Shown here: positions 26,055-34,714 of the stretch, piece by piece
Layout: every line of letters begins with the position of its first letter
Numbering within the stretch: position 1 is the first letter of the stretch
Origin: Lewinellaceae bacterium
GTDB taxonomy: Bacteria; Bacteroidota; Bacteroidia; Chitinophagales; Saprospiraceae
Direction of reading: 5' to 3'
Length of the DNA stretch: 50,087 bases
Assembly: GCA_020636445.1 (NCBI GenBank)
Contig: JACJXV010000029.1
Location: forward strand, 1-50,087
The notes under the pieces: model-generated
Told to the model about the DNA's origin: nothing
Database searches by the model: none
What the model saw: only the letters and a program-made list of their open reading frames with translations
Position numbers and translations under genes: made by a program

Positions 26055-26360
26055 GCCTGCCGACATTGAAGCCCTGCAAAAGCAATTTGATAAATTCCCG
26101 CCATTAGAAAAAGGTCATCTTATATGGATCGCGGGCGAGCAATTTATAAACCAGGGTCGGATATTGATCACCCACCTGGGAGAAACAGGTAAGTTTTCAG
26201 GAACTTGCTGCTAGCGGACCGCGTATTGATGACGATCTACTACTACCCTACCAGGTAGATTTATCTATTCATCGGGGAAATTACGAACCTTGCTTTATTG
26301 GACCATATTAATCGGGTTAGCGTTGCCTTTTATACCAGAGCAAAAAGCGTGACTCTAATG
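26055..26360 (+). pseudogene. Minimal nucleotidyltransferase (MNT, HI0073 family), frameshifted
   Basis: Pieces in successive frames read RPADIEALQKQFDKFPPLEK, LYGSRA, NYKPGSDID (the GSx..DxD nucleotidyltransferase core), then DDLLLPYQVDLSIH and LLDHINRV, the usual end of the family. Members transfer nucleotides, often AMP, onto the HEPN partner and silence it. It lies immediately downstream of the HEPN-type gene. The motif order and span are right, so indels only are needed to restore it. Confidence 0.6.
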
Positions 26361-26419
26361 GCGAAACGCTCGCTTGCCTTAATTCAAAACAGTCATTTGG
26401 CTTTCTTACCTGCGGCCCT

Positions 26420-27526
26420 TTCCTAACAAGTGGATATGGCCGGTTAGGTATGTATTTTTTAGGGAATGAGGACCCAGCCACCGCGTGTGAATCGCACTAT
26501 CAATTTTACTCTTCACGGGCTGTCACCAGCAGCCTGATCATTTTACCCATTTCTCTATTCAGGCCCAGGATATTGAAGAATTATCAATGGCGCCGAGGCT
26601 TCCTGCGTGTTTCCGCAATGTGCATTTGATTTGGCTGCTTAGCGCCTGCGTTATAGTATCAACCTTGCTTTTTACGGTAATCTGCGCCTGTTGCAAAAAA
26701 CTCAACCACGGCTTTTCGCCCATCCAAATCGTTATCTATTCCTGTAGCAGCTGGATCAGCTGGCCTGCTGCTATTGTACAAACAGGAATCCCTACCCCAG
26801 CGCCCCCAGGTACCTTTGAGCCTGCCGTTTGTTATTATCACCTTTTTTATACCATCCTGACGCGGCCTGGCCAGGGTTTGGTACCAAACGGAGACCCACC
26901 GGCAAAAACTTGCATTTGACAAGAAAAAGGCCGAGTTGGATTTACTCCGTGCCCAACTGCAGCCACATTTTTTATTCAATGTTTTAAATAACCTGCTCGC
27001 ACAAGTTGACCAGCAGCAGAACCCTGCCCTTGCCGAAAGTATTGACCGGCTTTCGGGTTTACTTCGCTACATCGTTTACGAAACAGCAGCCCCGACCGTC
27101 AGTATTCGCCGGGAGATAGATTTCCTGCTCGACTATGCCGCACTGCAGCGCACACGCTTCACCCCGGAAGAACTCGATTTTCAGTTTACGGTGGAAGGAG
27201 AAGCACTGGATCAACCTATCGCTACCGGGTTGTTGCTACCCTTCCTGGAGAACGCTTTCAAACATGGGGTCTACCCCGAGGAAACCTCCTGGATTGTGGT
27301 AAAAGTTGTGATCAACTCTCCGCAGGAAATTCAGTTTTCTATCCGCAATTCGCGTCATCCCCGACTCAGTCCTGATTTCCCAACTGCCGGTTTTGGCCTG
27401 CAGGCTACCCGCGAGCGACTGGCATTGGTTTATCCCAACCGCCATGCCCTGGACATCCATGAGTCAGCGTCCGACTATTCCATTCATTTAACCCTGCAAA
27501 CCGATGCGCGCCCTGATCGTAGATGA
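26420..27526 (+). pseudogene. LytS/YehU-type sensor histidine kinase, N-terminal half frameshifted
   Basis: From about 26870 the frame is clean to the stop at 27526: RQKLAFDKKKAELDLLRAQL then QPHFLFNVLNNLLAQ, which holds the phospho-accepting His of the His_kinase (LytS) family, and PFLENAFKHG (N box) with FGLQATRERLALVYP near the end. Upstream, hydrophobic stretches such as VAAGSAGLLLLYKQ and LSLPFVIITFFIP suggest membrane helices, but the frames are broken and the true start is unknown (placed arbitrarily near 26420). It overlaps the regulator gene by 23 bp, so the pair is cotranscribed. Its signal is unknown. The break is part of the indel-rich tract and may be a sequence error. Confidence 0.7.
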
Positions 27527-28202
27527 CGAGCCCCAAGCTATCGCCTTGTTACAAGGGTATTTACAGCATTTTCCCTCCATTGAGGTTGCAGGCAGTTGCC
27601 GCACTGCACCTAAGGCTCTTACCGCGCTGCAAAGCCAATCTATCGATTTGATTTTTTTGGACATCAATATGCCCCAACTTTCCGGTCTGGCTTTAGCCCG
27701 CCTTATTGACACCCGGCGAACGAAAATTATTTTCACCACCGCCTATGCCGAACATGCCGTGGCCAGTTATGAAGTAGCGGCCTTTGATTATTTGCTAAAG
27801 CCTATTTCATTCGAAAGATTTACCCAAGCCGTTAGCCGCGTATTGCGGGAACAAGTCGTACAACAGGGGCCGTCCCCAGCAGAACCACCGGAAATGATCA
27901 CCGTCAAGAGCGGAGCCAACACTCACCTCGTTAATCCGATACAAATTGGGTATCTGGAAAAAGATGGGAACTACCTTTTCTATCATCTCGAGGGGCAGCG
28001 CATCATGGCCCGTCAATCAGTCGCCGAGGCGCTGGCCACCCTTCCTCCCTATTTTCTCCAAATTCACAAGTCCTACATCGTAAACGTCCGACAGGTTGAA
28101 TACTTCAATAAACTGGAAATTTCCGTGCAAGGGCGGAAACTCCCGGTGGGGGGCAGCTTTCGGGAAGACGTACTCTATCACCTGGAAAACCCTCTTCGCT
28201 GA
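27504..28202 (+). CDS. LytR/AlgR-family response regulator (receiver plus LytTR DNA-binding domain)
   Basis: 232 residues. The receiver domain opens with LIVDDEPQAI; the phospho-acceptor Asp lies in FLDINMPQLSGL (about 53), and the conserved Lys in YLLKPISFERF. A LytTR domain follows: MITVKSGANTHLVNPIQIGY then LEKDGNYLFYH, and FLQIHKSYIVN with PVGGSFREDV at the end. It would bind direct repeats in promoter DNA when phosphorylated by the adjacent kinase, whose gene overlaps it. Target genes are unknown. The pectin gene downstream is on the same strand 142 bp away, but a separate promoter-like box lies between. Confidence 0.88.
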   Translation: MRALIVDDEPQAIALLQGYLQHFPSIEVAGSCRTAPKALTALQSQSIDLIFLDINMPQLSGLALARLIDTRRTKIIFTTAYAEHAVASYEVAAFDYLLKPISFERFTQAVSRVLREQVVQQGPSPAEPPEMITVKSGANTHLVNPIQIGYLEKDGNYLFYHLEGQRIMARQSVAEALATLPPYFLQIHKSYIVNVRQVEYFNKLEISVQGRKLPVGGSFREDVLYHLENPLR

Positions 28203-28220
28203 TGATGCTACCCCGCCCTT

Positions 28221-28336
28221 ATTCCCGGGAATAAATCTCGCATAGCATTTGTTAATTCTGGAATAGTCTTCGGGAAATCCCTGATTTACCTTTGGAATAA
28301 TCGCTTTTGCGGCTAAAACCAAACAAAGATTATTCC
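28221..28336 (+). promoter_or_regulatory. Promoter region of the first PL1 gene with HTCS-like half-site
   Basis: TTTGTTAATTCTGGAAT (28248-28264) matches the downstream half of the element before susC at 14 of 17 positions without gaps. TACCTTTG (28287-28294), an exact Bacteroidota -7 box, starts 23 bp after the half-site ends, the same distance as at the GH28 gene. A 12-bp palindrome, ATTCCCGGGAAT, lies at 28221-28232. GGAATAATC (28294-28302) and GATTATTCC (28328-28336) form a 9-bp inverted repeat in the leader just before the start codon. Confidence 0.5.
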
Positions 28337-28343
28337 CTGGGTT

Positions 28344-29903
28344 ATGCAAAACCACTTACGCTACATTTGCTTGCTGTTGCTGCCAGTCGTCCTCTGGGGA
28401 CAATCCAATACGCCTATCGGATGGGCTAGTGTTGACGGTGGCACCACCGGTGGTGCCGGGGGCGATACAATCCTGATCACCTCCCGCGATCAATTCGTTA
28501 CCTATACGGGCGGTACTACCCCACGAGTCCTGCTCATTGAAGATACCCTGCGGTTGAATCTCTATGAGATGGTCAATATAGGAAGCAACAAAACCATCCT
28601 GGGTCGGGGTGCCTCTCCTACCCTCTTCGGCGGAGGCCTGGCACTACGTGGTGAAAATATCATCGTCCAAAATTTACGCATTACCGGCACTTATGATGGC
28701 GACTGGGATGGCAAAACCCACTCTACCGATGCCATCACGGTCTATGGGCAACATATCTGGATTGATCATTGCGACTTGTCCGCTTCTGCTGACGGATTAC
28801 TCGACATTCGGGCCGATGGTGCCAAAGCAGCAGATTATGTGACTATTTCCTGGACGCGACTAAGCAATCATAATAAGGTGATGCTCTTTGGATCTTCCGA
28901 TGACGAAATCGCCAACCGGAATCATTTGCGGATTACTATTCACCATTGCTGGTTCGATGGATACCCTGGGCGGGGCGTCAACCAACGAATGCCGCGTATT
29001 CGCTTTGGCGATGTTCATATATTCAATAGTTTTTACGACGAGATCGATTCTTACTGTATTGCGGCCCGTTTTGAATCTGATGTAGTCGTGGAAAACAACT
29101 ACTTCCGGAACAGCAAAAACCCACATGCCCGCGAGGATATTGGATTGGGGCTGGAAGATCCCGATCTGGTGGCTAGTGGTAATTTTTACGATGCATCCAC
29201 CGGTACGCGGTCCTCGTCAGGTACAGCCTTTTCTCCTGCAGCTTTCTATGTTTACTCCCTGCAGGATGCCATTACCCTGCCCGGGATGATTATGAATGGC
29301 GCCGGACTCTTCAACCCGCTCACGAATACGCCACCGGTAGCGGTGCCCGACACCGTAATCCGCGCTATCGGAGCGCCAGCGTCCTTCCTCATTAATCCAC
29401 TGGCGAATGATACGGATGCAGATGGAGACACTGACCTGCGCCTTTCCGATATCATCCGGGTGGGCCGGGGTTCAGCCCGGGTGCTCCGCAATGCGATTAC
29501 CTACCAGGCGCCCGGGGTTTTGCCCGCAACAGATACCATTTTGTACCAGTTGGTAGATACCCACGGAGGAATCGACACCGGAAGGGTTGTTATTCAGTTC
29601 GGAACGACGACCGACATTAAGGAGCTTACCGATGGCACGTGGCGACTCGCTATAACACCCAACCCGGCAAGCGAATTTATCCAGGCAACCTACCAGCCCC
29701 GCAACCAGGGTGAAATCCAGCTTGAACTTTGGGATCTGGAAGGCCGGCGGTTTCCACTGCAAACCAATACATCCACTACTAATCAGGTAGACCAAACGCG
29801 TTCCTGGGAATTGTTTTTACCACAGGTCCCCTCAGGTGCATACCTGGTAGTCGTCAGGGAAGGGCCATTCCTTTCTGCTCAAAAAATATTGATTACTCAT
29901 TAA
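28344..29903 (+). CDS. Secreted pectate lyase, PL1 family, with type IX secretion C-terminal domain
   Basis: 519 residues with signal peptide (MQNHLRYICLLLLPVVLWG). The PL1 parallel beta-helix shows NKTILGRG, WIDHCDLSASADGLLDI (calcium site), VTISWTRLSNHNKVMLFGS and HHCWFDGYPGRGVNQRMPRI, whose Arg region supplies the catalytic base. The enzyme cleaves polygalacturonate by beta-elimination outside the cell. Residues about 335-425 are a cadherin-like linker domain (NTPPVAVPDTVI, NPLANDTDADGDTD). The last 85 residues (ITPNPASEFIQATY, GAYLVVVREG, ending KILITH) are a type IX sorting domain, so the enzyme crosses the outer membrane. First gene of the pectin locus, 52 bp from the next gene. Confidence 0.9.
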   Translation: MQNHLRYICLLLLPVVLWGQSNTPIGWASVDGGTTGGAGGDTILITSRDQFVTYTGGTTPRVLLIEDTLRLNLYEMVNIGSNKTILGRGASPTLFGGGLALRGENIIVQNLRITGTYDGDWDGKTHSTDAITVYGQHIWIDHCDLSASADGLLDIRADGAKAADYVTISWTRLSNHNKVMLFGSSDDEIANRNHLRITIHHCWFDGYPGRGVNQRMPRIRFGDVHIFNSFYDEIDSYCIAARFESDVVVENNYFRNSKNPHAREDIGLGLEDPDLVASGNFYDASTGTRSSSGTAFSPAAFYVYSLQDAITLPGMIMNGAGLFNPLTNTPPVAVPDTVIRAIGAPASFLINPLANDTDADGDTDLRLSDIIRVGRGSARVLRNAITYQAPGVLPATDTILYQLVDTHGGIDTGRVVIQFGTTTDIKELTDGTWRLAITPNPASEFIQATYQPRNQGEIQLELWDLEGRRFPLQTNTSTTNQVDQTRSWELFLPQVPSGAYLVVVREGPFLSAQKILITH

Positions 29904-29954
29904 TGAAAATCAGCAACACTATTTATCAGTTACGCCGATGACCAAACCGATAGC

Positions 29955-31271
29955 ATGATGAAAAAACACACATTACCCCTTAGCTCCTTCGCTACCCTGC
30001 TTAGTACGCTTGGGCTTTTGGCGCTTGCCCTTTCAAGTTGTAAACCTGGGGCAACTTCACCTGCAGAAGTATCAGTGGACAATACGCAGGTCACCATTTC
30101 TGCTGATCTCCCCTGGTCGGAGCGTATGGCACAATCCATCATGCAGCGAAACCCGGAAGCCTGGATGACCGATTTCCGGGAGGAACCTCGCTGGACCTAC
30201 ACCAATGGGCTGGTGTTATCCGCTATCCTGAAAGTTGGAGAAGCCAACGGTGAGGACAGGTACGTCGATTATGCAAAATCCTATGCGGACACCATGATTT
30301 CGGAAACAGGAGAGATTCGGGATTATCATTTCAACGATTTCAATATCGACAATGTCAACCCTGGAAAATTGGTTTTCAGCCTCTATAAAATCACCGGAGA
30401 TGAACGCTACAAAGTAGCCCTCAACACGCTGCGTCATCAGCTACAATGGCAACCCCGGACCACCGAGGGGGGATTCTGGCATAAGCTGATCTATCCCTGG
30501 CAAATGTGGCTCGATGGCTTGTACATGGGGTCACCTTTCTACGCCGAGTATGGCCAATATTTTAATGAGCCCGCCGCCTTCGACGATGTCGCACGGCAAT
30601 TTATACTGATGGAAAAACATGCCCGCGACCCGGAAACCGGACTATTATACCATGGGTGGGACGAAAGCCACAGTCAACAATGGGCTAATCCGGAAACCGG
30701 CCAATCACCCTGCTTCTGGGGAAGGGCTATGGGCTGGTACCTCATGGCACTGACCGATGCCCTCGCTTTTTTTCCCGCAGATCATCCTAAACGCCCCGAA
30801 CTGGAAGCAATTCTCCTGCGTACGGCAGAGGCCGTAGCGAACTATCAGGATCCACAAACAGGTCTTTGGTATCAGGTTTTAAACCAGGGCGACCGGGCTG
30901 GCAACTACCTGGAAGCGACTGCCTCGTCCATGTTCGTTTATGCCTTTTGTAAAGGAACAGCAGCAGGATACTTGCCCCAATCATTCCAGGCTAAAGCCGT
31001 CAAAGGCTACCAGGGAATCCTTGACAACCTCATTGAGGTAACCCCAACCGGAGAAGTTCACCTAAACCAATGCTGTGCCGTTGCCGGCCTGGGCGGAAAA
31101 CCCTACCGTAACGGGACCTACGAATATTACATCAACGAGCAAGTGCGCAGTAATGACGCAAAAGGAACCGGGCCGTTCATTTTGGCTAGCCTCGAGTTAG
31201 AAAAACAAGGACTTGATTTTCAGCAAAAGACAGCCATGAAAGCGGATTCCCAAATCAGCAAAAAGGATTGA
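29955..31271 (+). CDS. GH105 unsaturated (rhamno)galacturonyl hydrolase, lipoprotein
   Basis: 438 residues. The leader ends LALALSSC, a lipobox, so the protein is membrane-anchored. The (alpha/alpha)6-barrel family marks are FNIDNVNPGKLVFSLYKIT with its catalytic-site Asp, WLDGLYMGSPFYAEYG and CFWGRAMGWYLMALTDAL. GH105 enzymes remove the unsaturated uronate left at the non-reducing end by pectate or rhamnogalacturonan lyases, consistent with two PL1 genes here. It lies between the first PL1 gene and susC. Specificity (galacturonan or rhamnogalacturonan) cannot be read. Confidence 0.88.
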   Translation: MMKKHTLPLSSFATLLSTLGLLALALSSCKPGATSPAEVSVDNTQVTISADLPWSERMAQSIMQRNPEAWMTDFREEPRWTYTNGLVLSAILKVGEANGEDRYVDYAKSYADTMISETGEIRDYHFNDFNIDNVNPGKLVFSLYKITGDERYKVALNTLRHQLQWQPRTTEGGFWHKLIYPWQMWLDGLYMGSPFYAEYGQYFNEPAAFDDVARQFILMEKHARDPETGLLYHGWDESHSQQWANPETGQSPCFWGRAMGWYLMALTDALAFFPADHPKRPELEAILLRTAEAVANYQDPQTGLWYQVLNQGDRAGNYLEATASSMFVYAFCKGTAAGYLPQSFQAKAVKGYQGILDNLIEVTPTGEVHLNQCCAVAGLGGKPYRNGTYEYYINEQVRSNDAKGTGPFILASLELEKQGLDFQQKTAMKADSQISKKD

Positions 31272-31298
31272 ACTACGCAACAAAAAAGGGAGCGCCAA

Positions 31299-31377
31299 AT
31301 GTGAATTTCAGCTAACCCTTTGTGAATTCTTGCATACCGGAATCCTGGGCCATTCCAGATAACCGATACTAAATTTG
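31299..31377 (+). promoter_or_regulatory. Candidate HTCS operator and promoter of susC
   Basis: The element at 31299-31335 has an upstream half ATGTGAATTT and a downstream half TTTGTGAATTCTTGCAT, with TGTGAA repeated 21 bp apart as a direct repeat. The same bipartite arrangement at the same total length of 37 bp occurs before the GH28 gene. TAAATTTG (31370-31377) fits the Bacteroidota -7 consensus exactly, starting 35 bp after the element, with no TTTG -33 box, as expected for an activator-dependent promoter. susC starts at 31423. Confidence 0.6.
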
Positions 31378-31422
31378 GATCATTATTTTAAAATTCCTTC
31401 GACTCACGAAATATTATCACTT

Positions 31423-34400
31423 ATGAAATGGAGATTCAATACAAAAACATTTGCACTGACCCTACTGGTTGTGGTCTTGGGCTTAAATGCTGCCCAAGCA
31501 CAACGAACAATTCGGGGAAGTGTTATTGCTGATGACCAGGAGCCTTTAATCGGGGTGACGGTCCAGGTGAAGGGAACAACGGTAGGAACCGTAACTGACA
31601 TTGACGGCCGCTTTGAAATTGCCGCCTCCAATGCCGACTCCCTGATTTTCTCTTACATCGGCTACACGAACAAAACGATCGCCGTAGGAAATCAAAATGA
31701 CCTGGTAGTCGTCTTGGAGGTAAGCAATAACTTATTGGACGAAGTAGTCGTTATCGGCTACGGTTCGGTCAAACGCTCCGACCTCACCGGTTCGGTCGCT
31801 TCCCTCTCCGGACGTGAAGTCAACAAAATTCCGATTACCAGTGCAGCCCAGGCCATTACGGGCCGACTGCCGGGGGTCAATGTCCTCACTACCGATGGTT
31901 CTCCCGATGCGGAAATCGTAATCCGGGTGCGTGGCGGCGGTTCGATTACGCAGGATAATTCACCGCTCTATGTTGTCGATGGGTTTATTGTCAGCAGCAT
32001 TCGGGATATTCCCCCAACGGATATTGAAAGTATCAGTGTCTTGAAGGATGCTTCTGCTACTGCAATTTACGGCGCACAGGCCTCCAACGGGGTAATTGTG
32101 ATCACCACCAAACGGCCTGTTGCCGGGAAAATATCCGTTTCCTACAATGGCTTCCTGCAGACCAAGACCTTGCCCGGCGATCGTCGCTACGAGGTGCTTT
32201 CCCCTTACGAGTTTGCACTCGCAAATTATGAAATAGCCCGGTTACGCTCCGATGCCGACTTACGGAATTTCGAAAAATTCTTCGGCAAATACGACGACCT
32301 TGAGCTCTACAAAGCCCGGCGAGGCACCGACTGGCAGGAAGAGCTTTTTGGCAGCCCTCAACTATCTCAATATCATAACCTGAGCCTGAGTGGGGGGAAT
32401 GCTACCACCAAGCTTAGCTTAAGCCTGACGAATAACAACGACGAAGGGTTGTTGTTGGGCTCCGGGTTTAACCGTACAGTAGTCAACTTCAAACTTGACC
32501 AAATGGTCAGTTCAAAACTTACCTTTGAAGCATCCGCCCGGATCACCAATACTATCGTTGATGGTGCCGGCACTTCCGGTAATGCCCAGATTAATATCAA
32601 GGATGCCGTACAGACGCGCCCCGTAAATGGTATTGCCGACGAACTGGTGATTGACCTGAATTCTGTGGATCCCAACGACGACTACCAAACCTTTCTGCGT
32701 AGCTTGGTGAATCCCACCGAACTGGTGAAGCAGGATTGGCGTAAGCGCACCACCAACGACTATGTATTAAATGGAGCACTCAACTGGTCGGTCCTGAAAA
32801 ATATGGATCTGAAATCGACCTTTACGACTTCCAAGCAGTTTGATGATCGCCTGCGTTTCTACGGGCCGTTAACCAATGAATCTTTCAACAACGGCGGTAG
32901 CCTGCCACTGGGTGAAAAAGTCAATCGCGAACTCTTCTCCTACCGGTGGTTAAATACCGCTGCCTACCGATTGGAAAACCTGGGTAACCATAAGGCAGAT
33001 TTCCTGGTCGGCCATGAAATTTATTCGGATGGTGGCATGTCAGACGAACTCCGGGCCGAAGATTTCCGCCTGTCGATAACACCGGAAGAACTATTTGCCA
33101 ATATGGCCTTTGGTCGTACGGATCGGCACTCCACTACAGAATTTACCGATCAAAACCGGTTGTCTTTCTTTGGCCGGGCTAATTATCAGTTTAAGGATCG
33201 CTACCTGATTACCGCTACCTTCCGCTCCGATGCTTCCAGTAAGTTTGGCAAGGACAACCGGGTAGGCATATTCCCTGCGGTTGCGCTGGGCTGGAAACTT
33301 TCCGAAGAAGCTTTCCTGGCGAATGTAGCCTTTATCAATGAACTCAAATTGCGCGCCAGCTACGGGGAAACAGGAAACGACCGGATTGATGCCACAGCTA
33401 CCCAGTTCCTGTTCGAAGCAGCCACTAACCGCGGACCTGGCTTCGGTAACGTTGACAACGTATACTACACCCCCACGGGTTCCACCTTGTACAATCCCAA
33501 CATCAAGTGGGAAACCACCGTCAACCGCAACTTAGGCCTTGATTTTACCCTGTTCGAAGGTAAATTGGGAGGTAGCTTCGATGTGTACAAGAATACCACG
33601 CGTGATTTGTTACTCCAATCGGCAATCCCATCCAATACGGGCTTCCGGACGCAGTGGAATAACGTCGGAACAACCTCCAACCGGGGGGTAGAATTAGCCC
33701 TGAATTACTACCTGATTGATCAACGTGATTTGTCATTATCCGTCAACTTCAACATCGGTATTAACCGGGCAAAAATTGAAGAACTGGATGGTACCCAGGA
33801 GCGCTTCTTCCAATCCAACTGGGCCAGTACAGACCTCAAAGACCAGGATGATTTCTACCTGCGGGTAGGAGGCACGCTGGGTGATATTTATGGGTATGTT
33901 ACCGATGGGTATTACACCCCCAGTGATTTCTCGCGTTACGATCCGGTAACGGATACTTACTTCCTGAACGACGGGGTACCTAATGCCAGTGCAACCGTAG
34001 GGAACACCCGGATTCGCCCCGGTTTCCTCAAATTAAAGGACCTTAATGGCGATGGAATCATCAACAGTCAGGACCGTACCGTTATTGGTAATACCCTACC
34101 CAAACACCAGGGTGGTTTTGGCCTTAACTTTGCCTTCAAAGGATTTGATGCTTCGGCCTTCTTCAACTGGTCGTATGGCAATGACGTTTACAATACCGGT
34201 AAAATTCAGTATAACCAGTTCCGCCGCGTAAGCTACGGTAACTTGCTTTCGACCATGAGTCTGGATAACCGGTTCAGCTACATCGATATTGATGGTGCTT
34301 ATACCGGAACCCCCGGTGGCGTTGTAACAGACCTGAATCAATTGGCTACCCTGAACGCTGATAAAAACATCTGGTCACCAGCCAGCTTTGGTATTGCCCA

Positions 34401-34686
34401 GGCAACTATTCACTCCTGGGCCGTGGAAGATGGATCCTTCCTCCGCCTGAACAACCTGAATATTGGCTATACCCTGCCGAGCAGCATTACTTCCCGCCTG
34501 GGTATTTCCTCCTTCCGGGTTTATGCCACCGGCAGCAATCTTTTCCTATGGACCAAATACACTGGCTACGATCCTGAAGTAAGTACTACCCGTAGTTCAG
34601 CCTATTCAGCGCTGACCCCTGGTGTGGATTACTCTTCTTTCCCCCGGAGCCGTGCGTATACGTTTGGGGTAAATGTTACATTCTAA
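31423..34686 (+). CDS. susC: SusC/RagA-family TonB-dependent outer membrane transporter
   Basis: 1087 residues from the ATG at 31423; the longer upstream reading starts at TTG and lacks a signal. After the signal peptide comes a carboxypeptidase-regulatory-like domain (TIRGSVIADDQEPLIGVTVQ), then the plug (VVIGYGSVKRSDLTGSVAS, SPLYVVDGFIV, LKDASATAIYGAQASNGVI) and a long 22-strand barrel. It ends with SRAYTFGVNVTF, an aromatic-terminated beta-strand. It imports large oligosaccharides across the outer membrane with energy from TonB, using the SusD lid encoded just downstream (34715). Galacturonan fragments are the likely cargo from context. Confidence 0.95.
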   Translation: MKWRFNTKTFALTLLVVVLGLNAAQAQRTIRGSVIADDQEPLIGVTVQVKGTTVGTVTDIDGRFEIAASNADSLIFSYIGYTNKTIAVGNQNDLVVVLEVSNNLLDEVVVIGYGSVKRSDLTGSVASLSGREVNKIPITSAAQAITGRLPGVNVLTTDGSPDAEIVIRVRGGGSITQDNSPLYVVDGFIVSSIRDIPPTDIESISVLKDASATAIYGAQASNGVIVITTKRPVAGKISVSYNGFLQTKTLPGDRRYEVLSPYEFALANYEIARLRSDADLRNFEKFFGKYDDLELYKARRGTDWQEELFGSPQLSQYHNLSLSGGNATTKLSLSLTNNNDEGLLLGSGFNRTVVNFKLDQMVSSKLTFEASARITNTIVDGAGTSGNAQINIKDAVQTRPVNGIADELVIDLNSVDPNDDYQTFLRSLVNPTELVKQDWRKRTTNDYVLNGALNWSVLKNMDLKSTFTTSKQFDDRLRFYGPLTNESFNNGGSLPLGEKVNRELFSYRWLNTAAYRLENLGNHKADFLVGHEIYSDGGMSDELRAEDFRLSITPEELFANMAFGRTDRHSTTEFTDQNRLSFFGRANYQFKDRYLITATFRSDASSKFGKDNRVGIFPAVALGWKLSEEAFLANVAFINELKLRASYGETGNDRIDATATQFLFEAATNRGPGFGNVDNVYYTPTGSTLYNPNIKWETTVNRNLGLDFTLFEGKLGGSFDVYKNTTRDLLLQSAIPSNTGFRTQWNNVGTTSNRGVELALNYYLIDQRDLSLSVNFNIGINRAKIEELDGTQERFFQSNWASTDLKDQDDFYLRVGGTLGDIYGYVTDGYYTPSDFSRYDPVTDTYFLNDGVPNASATVGNTRIRPGFLKLKDLNGDGIINSQDRTVIGNTLPKHQGGFGLNFAFKGFDASAFFNWSYGNDVYNTGKIQYNQFRRVSYGNLLSTMSLDNRFSYIDIDGAYTGTPGGVVTDLNQLATLNADKNIWSPASFGIAQATIHSWAVEDGSFLRLNNLNIGYTLPSSITSRLGISSFRVYATGSNLFLWTKYTGYDPEVSTTRSSAYSALTPGVDYSSFPRSRAYTFGVNVTF

Positions 34687-34714
34687 AATTATGCAGATAC
34701 AAAATAAAGCACAT

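Noticed and set aside
26587..26919. Separate small gene upstream of the kinase
   Set aside because: Its translation is one frame of the broken kinase N-terminus; the homologous membrane-helix text jumps between frames across the same bases.
26936..28202. LytS/LytR pair as regulators of the pectin locus
   Set aside because: They neighbour the locus, but an HTCS of the usual type is encoded within it and the shared promoter element lies around that; proximity alone is not enough.
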